Below, one piece after another: positions 25,743 to 34,724 of a stretch of DNA of 64,000 nucleotides (position 1 is its first letter; each line of letters begins with the position of its first letter). Position numbers and translations under genes: made by a program. The stretch spans positions 1-64,000 of the forward strand of contig CALWXJ010000054.1 in assembly GCA_944385475.1 (NCBI GenBank). Reading direction: 5' to 3'. Below the pieces are notes generated by a model. It was given only the letters and a program-made list of their open reading frames with translations, made no database searches and was not told where the DNA came from. Source of the DNA: an uncultured Oscillospiraceae bacterium (GTDB taxonomy: Bacteria > Bacillota > Clostridia > Oscillospirales > Oscillospiraceae).

Positions 25743-27281
25743 ATGGAACTGAAGTTAATGGAACAATGCCTCGAGGCCTATGGCATTGGAGGAGAGGTAA
25801 CCGTACCCCAGGAGGAAACAGCAGAAACCATCGTGCCGGATTATTGCCCAGACATTGCCCGCATTATCCGTACAGAGGGAATGGTGTTCCTCCACAGCCG
25901 GGAACTGCAGGATGGAAAGGCGGAGGTATCCGGTACGATCCGCATCAGTGTGCTTTACACTCCGGAAGGAGAAAGCGGAATCCGCGCCCTGCGCTTTGCC
26001 ATGCCCTTTACCGCAGAGGGGGACGGCCATACCCTGCCAGGATGCACATGCCTTATGGCCCATACAGATTTAGAGATGGTAGAAAGCCGGATGCTGAATC
26101 CCCGGAAGATCTTTACCCATTGCAAGCTTTCAACCCATATGACAGGGTACCGCAAATCCCGGCTGCAAATCTGCGGCGATGTGGATGCAGAAGAATCCCT
26201 CTGCGTAGAGAGAAAAACGGAAACACAGCATGTGGATCTGCTCACCAGGATTGTGGAAAAAGATTTTACATTTACGGATCACTTCCATCTCTCTCCGGGA
26301 CGCCCGGGGGCGGCAGAGATCCTCAGTGCCAGTATTTTAAGCAATGTGACAGAGCAAAAGATCGTGGGGAGCAAGCTGCTGCTCAAAGGCCTTTTTTACC
26401 TCAGACTTTTATATCGGGACGGGGAGGGGCAGAGCTGTGCAGCCAGCGGGGAGCTTCCATTTTCTCAAATCATGGAGCTGGATGGATCGGCTGAAGATGC
26501 CTCTTTGCATCTGGACCTTCAACTGACGGGGATCGACCTTCAGCTCGATGGCGATGACAGCGAAGGGCGGGACATTGCCGTCACCTTGTATTTCCATGTG
26601 ACTGCTATGCTTAGAGAAGAGCGGGAACTGACTATTCTCAGTGACCTCTACTCTACAAATTACGACTTGACATACGAGGCCCAACCGCTGTCCCTTACAA
26701 GTTTTTGCGAACATAGTGTCCGCAGGCAGATGGTGCGGGAAATGATCGAGATCGGTGTGGTGGCACAGAGCATCCTCTGTGTCAGCGCAGATTGCGGCGC
26801 CGTATCCGTCAATTGGGAGGGAGACAATGCAGTCCTGCGCACCTCCATTTCCATCCGGGCATTATACCTGGATGAGGGAGGGGCCTGCCTTGTGGCTGAG
26901 CGGTGTATCGATGTTTCCTGCCAGGCGGAATTCCCGCCGGAGTGTACACTTCGGGTAGAGGCACGCTGCTCTGAGGAGGTTCAGTCCTCTCTGGGAGATC
27001 GTGGGATAGAAGTCCGTTTTCCTGTGGATTTCCATGTGGAGGCCTGCTCTTCGTCTAAAAAGGTATGCATTACCTCCGCGACTTTAAATGACGAGACGCC
27101 AAAAGACGTCAGCGGCGCACCATCTCTGGTGCTGCGCTGTATGGGACGGCAAGAGCGGGCATGGGACCTGGCGAAGAAATATAATACCACCATTGCGGCC
27201 ATTCTCGCGGCAAATCAGATTGAAGGCGAAAGCGAGCTTCCCGCAGAGAAGCTGCTGCTGATCCCCCGCAGAAGGGCTTAA
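25743..27281 (+). CDS. SPOCS (DUF3794) and LysM domain spore protein
   Basis: A 512-aa protein. It begins with a DUF3794/SPOCS-type region (EETAETIVPDYCPDIARIIRTEG), with at least one further SPOCS-like segment between about residues 150 and 420. The C-terminus is a LysM peptidoglycan-binding module (WDLAKKYNTTIAAILAANQI). Such proteins are spore coat or cortex-associated in Clostridia. ATG at 25743 is favoured: AAAGGA is upstream and a SigE-like promoter at 25674-25702 would exclude the earlier in-frame start at 25689. No signal peptide is seen, as expected for a mother-cell cytoplasmic coat protein. Confidence 0.88.
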   Translation: MELKLMEQCLEAYGIGGEVTVPQEETAETIVPDYCPDIARIIRTEGMVFLHSRELQDGKAEVSGTIRISVLYTPEGESGIRALRFAMPFTAEGDGHTLPGCTCLMAHTDLEMVESRMLNPRKIFTHCKLSTHMTGYRKSRLQICGDVDAEESLCVERKTETQHVDLLTRIVEKDFTFTDHFHLSPGRPGAAEILSASILSNVTEQKIVGSKLLLKGLFYLRLLYRDGEGQSCAASGELPFSQIMELDGSAEDASLHLDLQLTGIDLQLDGDDSEGRDIAVTLYFHVTAMLREERELTILSDLYSTNYDLTYEAQPLSLTSFCEHSVRRQMVREMIEIGVVAQSILCVSADCGAVSVNWEGDNAVLRTSISIRALYLDEGGACLVAERCIDVSCQAEFPPECTLRVEARCSEEVQSSLGDRGIEVRFPVDFHVEACSSSKKVCITSATLNDETPKDVSGAPSLVLRCMGRQERAWDLAKKYNTTIAAILAANQIEGESELPAEKLLLIPRRRA

Positions 27282-27286
27282 TATGA

Positions 27287-27324
27287 GAAAAGGGCCGGAG
27301 GCGATCGCCTTCGGCCCTTTTTTA
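27287..27324. terminator. Bidirectional terminator between the SPOCS gene and the ABC transporter
   Basis: A 12-bp stem (AGGGCCGGAGGC / GCCTTCGGCCCT, one G-U pair) with a GATC loop, flanked by A4 and T6. It serves both convergent genes. Confidence 0.88.
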
Positions 27325-27341
27325 GAAGATTCATTTTGAAA

Positions 27342-28109
27342 TCAGTTCCGTTCCGTATAGCGGGAGAGAAATTGGCGCGTTCTATCTTCCTTGGGATGAT
27401 CGATCACTTTGTGGGGATCGCCCTGCTCCACAATGATCCCCTCATCCATAAAAATCACTTGATCGGCCACATCCCGGGCAAAGGCCATTTCATGGGTGAC
27501 AATGATCATGGTGGTCTTCTTTTCGGCAAGGTTGCGGATCACCCGCAGCACCTCTCCCGTCAGCTCCGGATCCAGTGCGGAGGTGGGCTCGTCAAAGCAA
27601 AGGATATCCGGCTGCAGGGCCAGGGCACGGGCAATGGCCACCCGCTGCTGCTGGCCGCCGGAGAGCTGGTGGGGATAATGGTCAGCCCGGTCTGAAAGGC
27701 CCATCTGAGATAGCAATTCCCGACCGGCAGCCTCGATCTGGGCTTTCGTTTCCCCTCTTTCCCGGGCCTGAAGCTCCCTGGCCAATGTGATATTCTGCAA
27801 TGCCGTGTACTGAGGGAAGAGATTGAAGCTTTGAAATACCAACCCGAAGTGGAGGCGCTTCTTGCGGATCTCGCCTTCCAGCTGTGTACTGGGATCCCCG
27901 GCATCAAAGAGAACTTTCCCCCGCACACAGATCCTGCCCTTATCGGGCTTTTCCAGAAAATTCAGGCACCGAAGAAGGGTGGTCTTTCCGCTTCCTGAGG
28001 AGCCGATGATGGACAAAGCCTGCCCCTCTTCCAAGGAAAAGCTGATATCGGTTAAAACCTTTGTACTTCCAAAATGTTTTTCAATGTTCTGGACTTCCAA
28101 AATCGCCAT
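27342..28109 (-). CDS. Polar amino acid ABC transporter, ATP-binding protein
   Basis: A 255-aa GlnQ/TcyC-type ATPase. Walker A is GSSGSGKTT, the signature is LSGGQQQR, Walker B is [12 protein letters not shown], and the switch His is in [11 protein letters not shown]. It powers the transporter encoded by the next two genes upstream on this strand. The start has GAGGAGGTG six bases before the ATG. The substrate cannot be set from the ATPase; the subfamily handles glutamine, cystine and related amino acids. Confidence 0.93.
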   Translation of the reverse strand: MAILEVQNIEKHFGSTKVLTDISFSLEEGQALSIIGSSGSGKTTLLRCLNFLEKPDKGRICVRGKVLFDAGDPSTQLEGEIRKKRLHFGLVFQSFNLFPQYTALQNITLARELQARERGETKAQIEAAGRELLSQMGLSDRADHYPHQLSGGQQQRVAIARALALQPDILCFDEPTSALDPELTGEVLRVIRNLAEKKTTMIIVTHEMAFARDVADQVIFMDEGIIVEQGDPHKVIDHPKEDRTRQFLSRYTERN

Positions 28110-28121
28110 ATCAGCACCTCC

Positions 28122-28847
28122 TCAGCGGAAATAGCTGAGCTTACGCTCAACGAAGTTAAATAGGAGCGTCAAAATACCCACAAAAATCAGGTAAAAAACA
28201 GCCGTATAGAAAAGCGGCCAGGTGATTCCATTGCTCTTCATGTATGCCTCGCCGGCCTTGATCAGCTCTGTGATGGCAATGATCCGGGCCAGGGAGGTAT
28301 CCTTCACCAGGGTGATGATCTCATTGGACAGGGGAGGAACTACCCGTTTGACCATTTGCAGCAGCGTCACCTTGAAAAAAATCTGCCTTTTGGTCATTCC
28401 CAAAACTTCGCCGGCTTCCCGCTGCCCCACGGGCACACCTTCAATACCGCCCCGATAGATCACGGAAAAATAACAGGCGTAATTGATGACGAAGGCCAGG
28501 GTGCAGGCTGCCATTCGTCCGTTTCCAAACGCCCAAATATTGTTGTCGAACCACAGCCCCGGCCCATAGAAAATGATAATGATCTGCAGCATCAGCGGCG
28601 TGCCGCGGATGATCCAGACGATGATGTTGGTCAGTGCACTGATGGGGCGCAGCTGCGCAAGCGCCTGAAGGAACTTTCCAGGGGCTTTTTTTCTATATAG
28701 AATCCACCTGCGGAAGGGCTGAAACTTGCTCATGGAGCCAAATGCCACCACAAGACCCAGTGGCAGCCCCAGGAGCAGCGTCAGAAAAAACAGCTCTGTA
28801 GCGGCCCCAAACCCTTTGAGCAATGACAACGTAACCGTCCAAAACAT
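28122..28847 (-). CDS. Polar amino acid ABC transporter, permease
   Basis: A 241-aa His/Glu/Gln/Arg-type permease with about five transmembrane segments. It shows the HisM-type IIRGTPLMLQIIII block and the EAA loop (GQREAGEVLGMTKRQ) that contacts the ATPase. I start it at the ATG at 28847, with AGGAGA 8 bases upstream. The same frame stays open to 29033 but runs back into the 3' part of the binding-protein gene and adds non-family residues. Confidence 0.92.
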   Translation of the reverse strand: MFWTVTLSLLKGFGAATELFFLTLLLGLPLGLVVAFGSMSKFQPFRRWILYRKKAPGKFLQALAQLRPISALTNIIVWIIRGTPLMLQIIIIFYGPGLWFDNNIWAFGNGRMAACTLAFVINYACYFSVIYRGGIEGVPVGQREAGEVLGMTKRQIFFKVTLLQMVKRVVPPLSNEIITLVKDTSLARIIAITELIKAGEAYMKSNGITWPLFYTAVFYLIFVGILTLLFNFVERKLSYFR

Positions 28848-28939
28848 GCGTGCAATCTCCTCTGTTGAAATATTGAAAACCGTCCAAAGGCAGAGAGCGT
28901 TGTCGCTCTCCGCCTTTGGATACTGCGTCAGATAAGATT

Positions 28940-29791
28940 TTATTTCGTGACAACCACTTGCGCATTGTTGCAGTAAGCATTGGTGCATTCCATGGACTCC
29001 ATGACACCATCGGTGAGGGTCATGCCATTCCACACCACATCGATGTTATTGGAATCCAGCTCCATGATCTTGCTGTCCCAGTCGATGACAATAAACTGCA
29101 CTTCAACACCCAGCTTCTCAGCTACCAATTTGGCCATGTCAGCGTCAAAGCCGATCCACTCGCCGTTTTCATCCTGGTAGTCCATAGGCTCAAAATCCGT
29201 GATGCCAACAATCAGTGTACCTTTTTCCTGAATATAAGCCACATCGCTGTCGGTCTCAGAGGGAGTAAATTCAGAAGCCTCCTGTTCAATCAGGGCCTCC
29301 TGAACACCATAAGTAGTGGCGATGTCCATCATGGTGCCATCTGCATACGCCTCGCCAAAGACCATATTGATGTAGGAGGCCAGATCGCTGCCCTTCCGGC
29401 ACCCAACGCCATACAGCTCTTCCGTGAGCTTTTGGTCGGTGACCACCAGATCCGGATAGCTGGTTCCTTCGCCCACCATAGCGCCGGCCATCAAAGAGTC
29501 AATAATAGCAGCGTCAGAGGTGCCGGATTGGACTTCCATCAGGGCGTCAGCCTGAGAGCCCACGGAGTTGATGGCAAAGCCGTTTTCATTGGCTACTTCC
29601 TCACCGGCAGAGCCAGCCTCTACCGCGTAAACCATAGATTCCGCGGAATCTCCAGAATCTTCACTGCCACCTTCATCTGTAACAGCGTCATTGCTGCCGT
29701 CTTCATCTGTGGTGGCATCATTGTTGTTGCCACAAGCCGCCAGGGACAGGATCATCACCAGAGCAAACATCATTGCAAGAAACTTTTTCAT
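28940..29791 (-). CDS. Circularly permuted amino acid ABC transporter substrate-binding lipoprotein
   Basis: A 283-aa lipoprotein: signal peptide 1-19, lipobox LAAC with Cys 20, then an acidic linker to about 52. What follows is an SBP_bac_3-type binding protein in swapped order. Residues 53-170 (AVEAGSAGEE ... IATTYGVQEALIEQ) match the second half of ordinary family members. Residues 186-283 (GTLIVGITDFEPMDY ... GMTLTDG ... CNNAQVVV) match the first half, and the protein stops where the normal protein would cross into the second lobe. A short linker (171-185) joins the old C- and N-termini. Reading frame, ribosome site (AAGGAGG) and operon context are intact, so it looks functional rather than broken. 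Confidence 0.85.
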   Translation of the reverse strand: MKKFLAMMFALVMILSLAACGNNNDATTDEDGSNDAVTDEGGSEDSGDSAESMVYAVEAGSAGEEVANENGFAINSVGSQADALMEVQSGTSDAAIIDSLMAGAMVGEGTSYPDLVVTDQKLTEELYGVGCRKGSDLASYINMVFGEAYADGTMMDIATTYGVQEALIEQEASEFTPSETDSDVAYIQEKGTLIVGITDFEPMDYQDENGEWIGFDADMAKLVAEKLGVEVQFIVIDWDSKIMELDSNNIDVVWNGMTLTDGVMESMECTNAYCNNAQVVVTK

Positions 29792-30131
29792 TGTTTTTTC
29801 CTCCTTCTCAATATATCCTCCGATCGCTTTCGTTTATTAGCATATTAGCAATTTACTATACTAAAATCTATTTGTAAATACATAATATCAATAAACCATT
29901 AGAAATTTTGGGGGCCATTTTTAACACTCTGTACAAAGCAAGACGGGCCGTCATACTTTTTGACCCTGTCTCATAGAGATATACCATGATTTGGAGCGGG
30001 GGCAAAGCCGCTGGCCCTGCCGTCCCAAGCCACACTCAAGGCCGCGGAGCGGCAGACGCAAAGGAGGACGGCAGCCCCCGGCGGGAGCGGCTGCAAATAA
30101 ATTTCAGCGCCCCTGGCGCATGGAGGTTGCT
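29792..30131. other. Divergent intergenic region: transporter operon / spoIVA
   Basis: About 340 bases without a gene. The left half (29820-29900) is AT-rich with TTAGCA direct repeats and must hold the minus-strand transporter promoter; a TTTACA box is visible but no well-spaced -10 stands out. The right half holds a SigE-like promoter (29951-29979) and then a GC-rich leader of about 145 bases with several short self-complementary blocks, for example GCAGCC / GGCTGC around 30075-30092. No small reading frame with a ribosome site was seen. Confidence 0.6.
29951..29979 (+). promoter_or_regulatory. SigE-like promoter for spoIVA
   Basis: TCATACT (29951-29957), 14 bp, CATAGAGA (29972-29979). The -35 matches the SigE consensus KMATATT at 6 of 7 positions and the -10 keeps CATA. 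spoIVA is a SigE target in B. subtilis. The predicted leader is unusually long (about 145 nt). Confidence 0.5.
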
Positions 30132-31607
30132 ATGAACAGCTCGATCTATCAAAACATCGCCACCCGCACGGCGGGGGACATCTACATCGGGGTGGTGGGC
30201 CCTGTACGAACAGGGAAATCCACCTTCATCAAGCGCTTTATGGAAACGCAGGTCATTCCCAACATTGACAACGTCTATCGCAAGGAACGGGCCCGGGACG
30301 AACTGCCTCAAAGCGGCTCTGGGCGGACCATCATGACAGCAGAGCCCAAATTTGTCCCGGAAGAGGCCGTTCAGATCCAGTTAGAAGGGGGAGCCGCCTT
30401 CTCTGTTCGTCTGATCGATTGCGTTGGCTATATGGTCAACGGTGCCATCGGCCAATTTGAGGACGAATCCCCCAGGATGGTCACCACACCTTGGTATGAC
30501 CATGAAATTCCCCTGACAGAAGCGGCAGAGATCGGGACCCGGAAGGTGATCACAGAGCATGCCACCATTGGCGTCGTGGTCACAACAGACGGATCTATCT
30601 CAGACATTCCCCGGGAAGACTATCTGGAAGCAGAAGAGCGTGTCATCCGGGAACTGCAGGTGCTGGGCAAGCCTTTTATCGTTCTTTTAAACTCTGCAGA
30701 TCCCAGCGGCGATCGGGCATGCTCTATTGCGAAGGATATCGCCTCCCGCTACCATGTCCACTGCATGGCGGTAAACTGCCTGGAACTTAATGACGAGGAT
30801 GTCACCACCATTCTCAAAGCCGTTTTGTACGAATTCCCCATGCAGGAGCTGGATCTGTTCTTGCCGCCATGGGTGGATGCCCTGCCGGCAGACCATCCCA
30901 TTAAGGCAGGGCTGTATGAGGCAATCCGCCAGGGAATGTCAGAATTGCACCACATTCGGGAAGTGGAGCAGGCGGTGGCCTCTTTGAAAGAGAGTGCTCA
31001 TATTAGTTCTGCAGCCATCACCTCCATTGACCTGGGTACTGGAGTAGCCGCTGCCCGTCTGTGTTTGCCCAGAGAGCTTTTTTATCAAACGCTTTCGGAG
31101 CAGTCCGGGTTTGAAGTGGAAGATGACGGGGATCTGATGAGTCTTCTGACAAAGCTCTCCGCAGTAAAAGCGGAATACGATAAAGTGGCCGGGGCCCTCA
31201 AAGATGTGCGGGAGAAGGGCTATGGCATTGTGGTGCCTGGAATCAGTGAATTGAAGCTGGAAGAACCGGAGATCATTCGCCAGGGCGGACGGTATGGTGT
31301 GCGTCTCAAAGCCAGTGCCCCCAGTATCCATATGATTCGGGCAGATATTGAAACCGCTGTCTCACCTATTGTTGGAAACGAAAAGCAGTCCGAGGATATG
31401 GTCAATTATCTTCTTCAGGAATTCGAAGGGGATACCGGAAAAATCTGGCAGTCCAACATTTTTGGCCGCAGCTTCCACGAGCTGGTTAGCGAGGACCTGC
31501 AGACAAAACTCAAGCACATGCCCGAAGATGCCCGGAAAAAGCTGCGGGAGACCCTGGAGCGTATCATCAACGAAGGCAGCGGCGGGCTGATCTGCATTAT
31601 TCTTTAA
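30132..31607 (+). CDS. spoIVA: Stage IV sporulation protein A (coat morphogenetic ATPase)
   Basis: A 491-aa SpoIVA, essentially the B. subtilis length (492). The Walker A is GPVRTGKST with Lys 29, followed by the very conserved RARDELPQSGSGRTIMTAEP and TTDGSISDIPREDY regions. The C-terminus ends GGLICIIL, the part that meets SpoVM at the forespore membrane. It hydrolyses ATP to polymerise into the coat basement layer. ATG at 30132 has GGAGG 5 bases upstream; a longer in-frame opening from 29991 covers the GC-rich leader and is not family-like. Confidence 0.97.
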   Translation: MNSSIYQNIATRTAGDIYIGVVGPVRTGKSTFIKRFMETQVIPNIDNVYRKERARDELPQSGSGRTIMTAEPKFVPEEAVQIQLEGGAAFSVRLIDCVGYMVNGAIGQFEDESPRMVTTPWYDHEIPLTEAAEIGTRKVITEHATIGVVVTTDGSISDIPREDYLEAEERVIRELQVLGKPFIVLLNSADPSGDRACSIAKDIASRYHVHCMAVNCLELNDEDVTTILKAVLYEFPMQELDLFLPPWVDALPADHPIKAGLYEAIRQGMSELHHIREVEQAVASLKESAHISSAAITSIDLGTGVAAARLCLPRELFYQTLSEQSGFEVEDDGDLMSLLTKLSAVKAEYDKVAGALKDVREKGYGIVVPGISELKLEEPEIIRQGGRYGVRLKASAPSIHMIRADIETAVSPIVGNEKQSEDMVNYLLQEFEGDTGKIWQSNIFGRSFHELVSEDLQTKLKHMPEDARKKLRETLERIINEGSGGLICIIL

Positions 31608-31650
31608 AGAATCGCCCTGTGGCCATTTCCTTCTCCTTCCATCAGTGTAT

Positions 31651-31690
31651 AAAAATCGTCCCGCTGTGGATTCACAGTGGGACGATTTTT
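31651..31690. terminator. Bidirectional terminator between spoIVA and ogt
   Basis: An 18-bp stem (AAAAATCGTCCCGCTGTG with one G-U partner) around a GATT loop, with T5 on both strands. Confidence 0.9.
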
Positions 31691-31724
31691 ATATGATCAT
31701 GAAAATATAAGGATATGATGCGCT

Positions 31725-32255
31725 TTACAGGGCGCTGCCTCGCTTGGGGACGAAAAAAGATGCCATATCAGCACCCTCCAGGTCCAGCAAAAATGCCTTT
31801 TTCTTTACACCGCCGGCATATCCAGTAAGGCTACCATTTGCCCCTACTACCCGATGACAGGGAATGAGGATAGAAATAGGGTTGTGACCCACAGCGCCGC
31901 CCACTGCCTGTGGCGCCGCAGCTACTCCGCGGGCCTTTAATGCCGCGGCGATGGCTCCATAGGTGGTGGTCTGTCCATAGGGGATTGCCAAGAGCATATT
32001 CCATACCTCCTGCCGAAAGGGGCTTCCTTCCGGACGCAGAGGGGGCAAAGAGGGGAGAGGTGCCTTTTTAAAATAGGCGTTCAGCCAAGATTCCGCCTGG
32101 CAGAGCACCGGTAGATCCCTGCTTTCCACAGGGGCGTCGTGAAGTGTGGAAGCAAAGTATTTTTGCCCTTCCAGCCAAAGTCCCGTAATGGCCTCCCCGT
32201 CTGAGACAATATACAAAGGTCCTACGGGAGATCCCATCCGCAAAAGGTACATCAT
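31725..32255 (-). CDS. ogt: Methylated-DNA--[protein]-cysteine S-methyltransferase
   Basis: A 176-aa suicide repair protein for O6-alkylguanine. The active-site motif is PCHRVVG, preceded by FRQEVWNMLLAIPYGQTTTYG (helix-turn-helix and Arg finger region) and followed by LTGYAGGVKKKAFLL. Length agrees with Ogt/MGMT. It is transcribed alone, converging on spoIVA. Confidence 0.95.
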   Translation of the reverse strand: MMYLLRMGSPVGPLYIVSDGEAITGLWLEGQKYFASTLHDAPVESRDLPVLCQAESWLNAYFKKAPLPSLPPLRPEGSPFRQEVWNMLLAIPYGQTTTYGAIAAALKARGVAAAPQAVGGAVGHNPISILIPCHRVVGANGSLTGYAGGVKKKAFLLDLEGADMASFFVPKRGSAL

Positions 32256-32561
32256 AATCCATCTCTCACTTTCTAATCATTTTTCGTGCTTGATGTGACC
32301 GATCTGCTCTATGGCCTTTTCCCAATGGTTTATCCGGTTTGTAAAGATGCGCAGTTTCCTGTGTCCCATAGAGAAACCCCATTTTGCTCTTCCTCACTGG
32401 CCAAAGGTTTCCCTGTTGACAACCAGTATAGCAGAAAGCGGTCATCTTGTCATCCGCTTGCCCTCCTGGATTTAAAAAACTGAACAAACTTTCTTGCAAG
32501 TGCTTCCAAGCCGTGCTACCATAAAAGAGGATTTTATCGTGTGGAAGGGAGATGCAGGCGC
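32256..32561. other. Intergenic region ogt / coaX
   Basis: About 305 bases between divergent genes. It contains the coaX promoter at 32494-32522 and presumably the ogt promoter near 32270-32330, which I cannot define. An open frame on the minus strand here lacks a ribosome site and resembles no family. Confidence 0.5.
32494..32522 (+). promoter_or_regulatory. SigA-type promoter for coaX
   Basis: TTGCAA at 32494-32499, 17 bp, TACCAT at 32517-32522, 40 bases before the coaX ATG. Confidence 0.6.
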
Positions 32562-33329
32562 ATGCTCTTAGCGGTTGATGTGGGGAACTCCACAACGTCC
32601 ATGGGACTTTTTGAAGAAGGCCGTCAATTGATGTTCGCTTCCTCTTTAAATACGGACAGCCGGAAAACCGCCGACCAGATCTGTATGGATCTTCTCAATA
32701 TTTTTCAGCTGTACCACTGTGATTTTTCCCGCGTCACAGGGGCGATTTTGTGTAGCGTCGTCCCCCCTTTGAATTTCATGATGGAAAAGGCGTTGACCCG
32801 TCTGCTGGGAAAGCCCCCCATGGTGGTGGGTCCCGGGGTCAAAACAGGATTGAATATCCGTCTGGCCATCCAAACTCAGGTGGGAGGAGACATCGTGGCT
32901 AACGCTGTGGCGGCCTTGGAGAAATTTGACCCGCCCATCATTACTGTGGATATGGGAACGGCCACCACCATCGGGGTAATTGACCGGGGCCGCAATTATG
33001 AGGGCGGTTTGCTGCTGCCGGGCGTGAATGTGTCTTTGGACGCTCTTTCTCAGCGGGCGGCGCAGCTGCCGGACATCTCTTTACAGCCCCCCAAGTCCCT
33101 CATTGGAAAGACTACAGAGGAGTGTATGCGCTCTGGAATCATCTATGGGACAGCCAGTATGATCGATGGGATTATCGACCGTATTCGGGAGGAACTGAGA
33201 AGCCCCGTCTCCGTGGTGGCCACAGGTGGAAATGCCGCAGTCATTATAAAGCACTGCCATAATCCCATTGTTTATGATAAATACTTACTGATGGAAGGCC
33301 TCTGGACTATTTATCAAAAAAATAAATAA
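32562..33329 (+). CDS. coaX: Type III pantothenate kinase
   Basis: A 255-aa CoaX of the ASKHA fold, first step of CoA synthesis. The phosphate-1 motif is LLAVDVGNSTTSMG, the phosphate-2 block DMGTATTIGVID, the GGLLLPGV segment is present, and the adenosine motif is VVATGGNA. Start at ATG 32562, with GGGAG about 10 bases upstream. Type III kinases are not feedback-inhibited by CoA. It is a single-gene unit with its own promoter and terminator. Confidence 0.96.
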   Translation: MLLAVDVGNSTTSMGLFEEGRQLMFASSLNTDSRKTADQICMDLLNIFQLYHCDFSRVTGAILCSVVPPLNFMMEKALTRLLGKPPMVVGPGVKTGLNIRLAIQTQVGGDIVANAVAALEKFDPPIITVDMGTATTIGVIDRGRNYEGGLLLPGVNVSLDALSQRAAQLPDISLQPPKSLIGKTTEECMRSGIIYGTASMIDGIIDRIREELRSPVSVVATGGNAAVIIKHCHNPIVYDKYLLMEGLWTIYQKNK

Positions 33330-33337
33330 ATTCAATA

Positions 33338-33374
33338 AAGACAGCCGAAGCGGATCCGCGTCGGCTGTCTTTTC
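33338..33374. terminator. Bidirectional terminator between coaX and pfp
   Basis: AAAGACAGCCGA and TCGGCTGTCTTT arms around an inner CGGATCCG palindrome, T4 on the plus strand and TTTATT on the minus strand. Confidence 0.88.
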
Positions 33375-33393
33375 TCCTACTGTGTAAAGGGTT

Positions 33394-34629
33394 TTACTTT
33401 GTCAGTACTTTTTTGAGCCTTGCAAACCGGGGCAGGGAGTCTTCCTTTGGAAGGCAGGGCTCTCCTTGAATCAAAGGCAACACATAATCGATAAACGGCT
33501 GCTTAACTCCATTGTGGTTTTCATTGATCCAATCCAAGGGCACCTTCTTTTCTGTATTGGCTACATCCGTCAGATTCAAAAGCCTGGTCCGGCAGATATA
33601 GTGACCGCCCTCATAGGCCCGCTCAAAGCCCACCATCTTATCGCTGATGCCAGCGGCAGCATTTTCCACGGCAGCCTTGCCGGCCATGAAAGCCTCCTCA
33701 ATATCTGTCTCAGAGGCCAGATGCGCGCCGCATCTTTGCAGAAGGCTCAGCTCGATTCCCCGGACTTTTACACCCAGCTTTTCCTTCACGATCTGGGCCA
33801 GCATAGCCGCAAGTCCGCCCAGCTGCGCGTGGCCAAAACCATCTGTTGCAGAGGTCTTGGCTTCCGAGACAAAAGAGCCGTCTGCATAGTGGATTCCCTC
33901 AGAGACAGCCACCATACAGTTGCCCCGCTCCTTGTAGATCCGCTCCACGTCTGCCAGGAACTGGTCCATATCGAAATCCACCTCCGGCAAATATACAAGA
34001 TCAGGCCCGGCACCATAGGCGGTGGCCAGCGCGGCAGCGCCCGCCAGCCAGCCTGCGTGCCGGCCCATAATTTCAATGATGCAGACCATGCCGGTATCGT
34101 AGACCCGGGCATCTTGATAAACTTCCATACAAGAGGTGGCGATGTATTTTGCGGCAGAGCCATAGCCAGGGCAGTGATCTGTTCCGTAGAGGTCATTGTC
34201 AATGGTTTTCGGCACCCCCATGACCCGGCAATCATATCCTACCCGCTGCATGTACTTGCTGATTTTGTTGCAGGTATCCATGGAGTCGTTTCCGCCGTTG
34301 TAGAAGAAATAACGCACGTTGTATTTCTGAAAGATTTCCAAAATGCGCTTATAATCCGTCTCATCCACGTCCGGATCCGCCATTTTATAGCGGCAAGATC
34401 CCAAGGCAGAGGAGGGGGTATATTTCAAAAGAGCCAGTTCATTGGGGTCCTCTTGTCCCATATCAAACAGGCGGTCATTCAGCACGCCCTTGATCCCGTG
34501 CTCTGCACCCAAGACGCGGGTAATATTCGGGTTTTTCAATGCGGTGTGGATCACACCGTAAACGCTGGCGTTGATTACAGAAGTAGGACCGCCGGACTGC
34601 CCGACGATACATGCCCCTTTCAATTCCAT
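33394..34629 (-). CDS. pfp: Diphosphate--fructose-6-phosphate 1-phosphotransferase
   Basis: A 411-aa phosphofructokinase. The phosphoryl-donor site reads GGNDS (112-116), with Asp 115 where ATP enzymes have Gly, and the catalytic loop is PKTIDND with Lys 141. These two residues are the accepted markers for PPi dependence, so the enzyme should be reversible and use pyrophosphate. The ATG has AGAGGAGG 8 bases upstream. It is divergently arranged with fba, the next glycolytic step; the two promoters are back to back. Confidence 0.93.
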   Translation of the reverse strand: MELKGACIVGQSGGPTSVINASVYGVIHTALKNPNITRVLGAEHGIKGVLNDRLFDMGQEDPNELALLKYTPSSALGSCRYKMADPDVDETDYKRILEIFQKYNVRYFFYNGGNDSMDTCNKISKYMQRVGYDCRVMGVPKTIDNDLYGTDHCPGYGSAAKYIATSCMEVYQDARVYDTGMVCIIEIMGRHAGWLAGAAALATAYGAGPDLVYLPEVDFDMDQFLADVERIYKERGNCMVAVSEGIHYADGSFVSEAKTSATDGFGHAQLGGLAAMLAQIVKEKLGVKVRGIELSLLQRCGAHLASETDIEEAFMAGKAAVENAAAGISDKMVGFERAYEGGHYICRTRLLNLTDVANTEKKVPLDWINENHNGVKQPFIDYVLPLIQGEPCLPKEDSLPRFARLKKVLTK

Positions 34630-34659
34630 TGCAGCAGCCTCCTCTTGTTTGATATCTTC

Positions 34660-34688
34660 ATCATATCATCGCAAAAATGGATTGTAAA
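34660..34688 (-). promoter_or_regulatory. SigA-type promoter for pfp
   Basis: On the minus strand TTTACA (34688-34683), 17 bp, TATGAT (34665-34660). Its -35 box lies only 3 bp from the -35 of the divergent fba promoter. Confidence 0.7.
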
Positions 34689-34691
34689 TAC

Positions 34692-34719
34692 TTGCAATCT
34701 ATTTTTTCTATGCTATCAT
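34692..34719 (+). promoter_or_regulatory. SigA-type promoter for fba
   Basis: TTGCAA at 34692-34697, 16 bp, TATCAT at 34714-34719. It produces a leader of about 120 nt that contains a terminator-like hairpin. Confidence 0.7.
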
Positions 34720-34724
34720 GGTAC

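Noticed and set aside
28916..29848. A 310-codon plus-strand frame over the binding-protein gene
   Set aside because: No ribosome site or family match; the lipoprotein on the other strand has a signal peptide and lipobox.
29831..29900. T-box or other amino-acid riboswitch ahead of the amino-acid transporter
   Set aside because: The leader is too short and lacks the T-box sequence and a terminator.
32266..32595. Minus-strand frame between ogt and coaX
   Set aside because: No ribosome site, overlaps the coaX promoter and start, and shows no recognisable domain.
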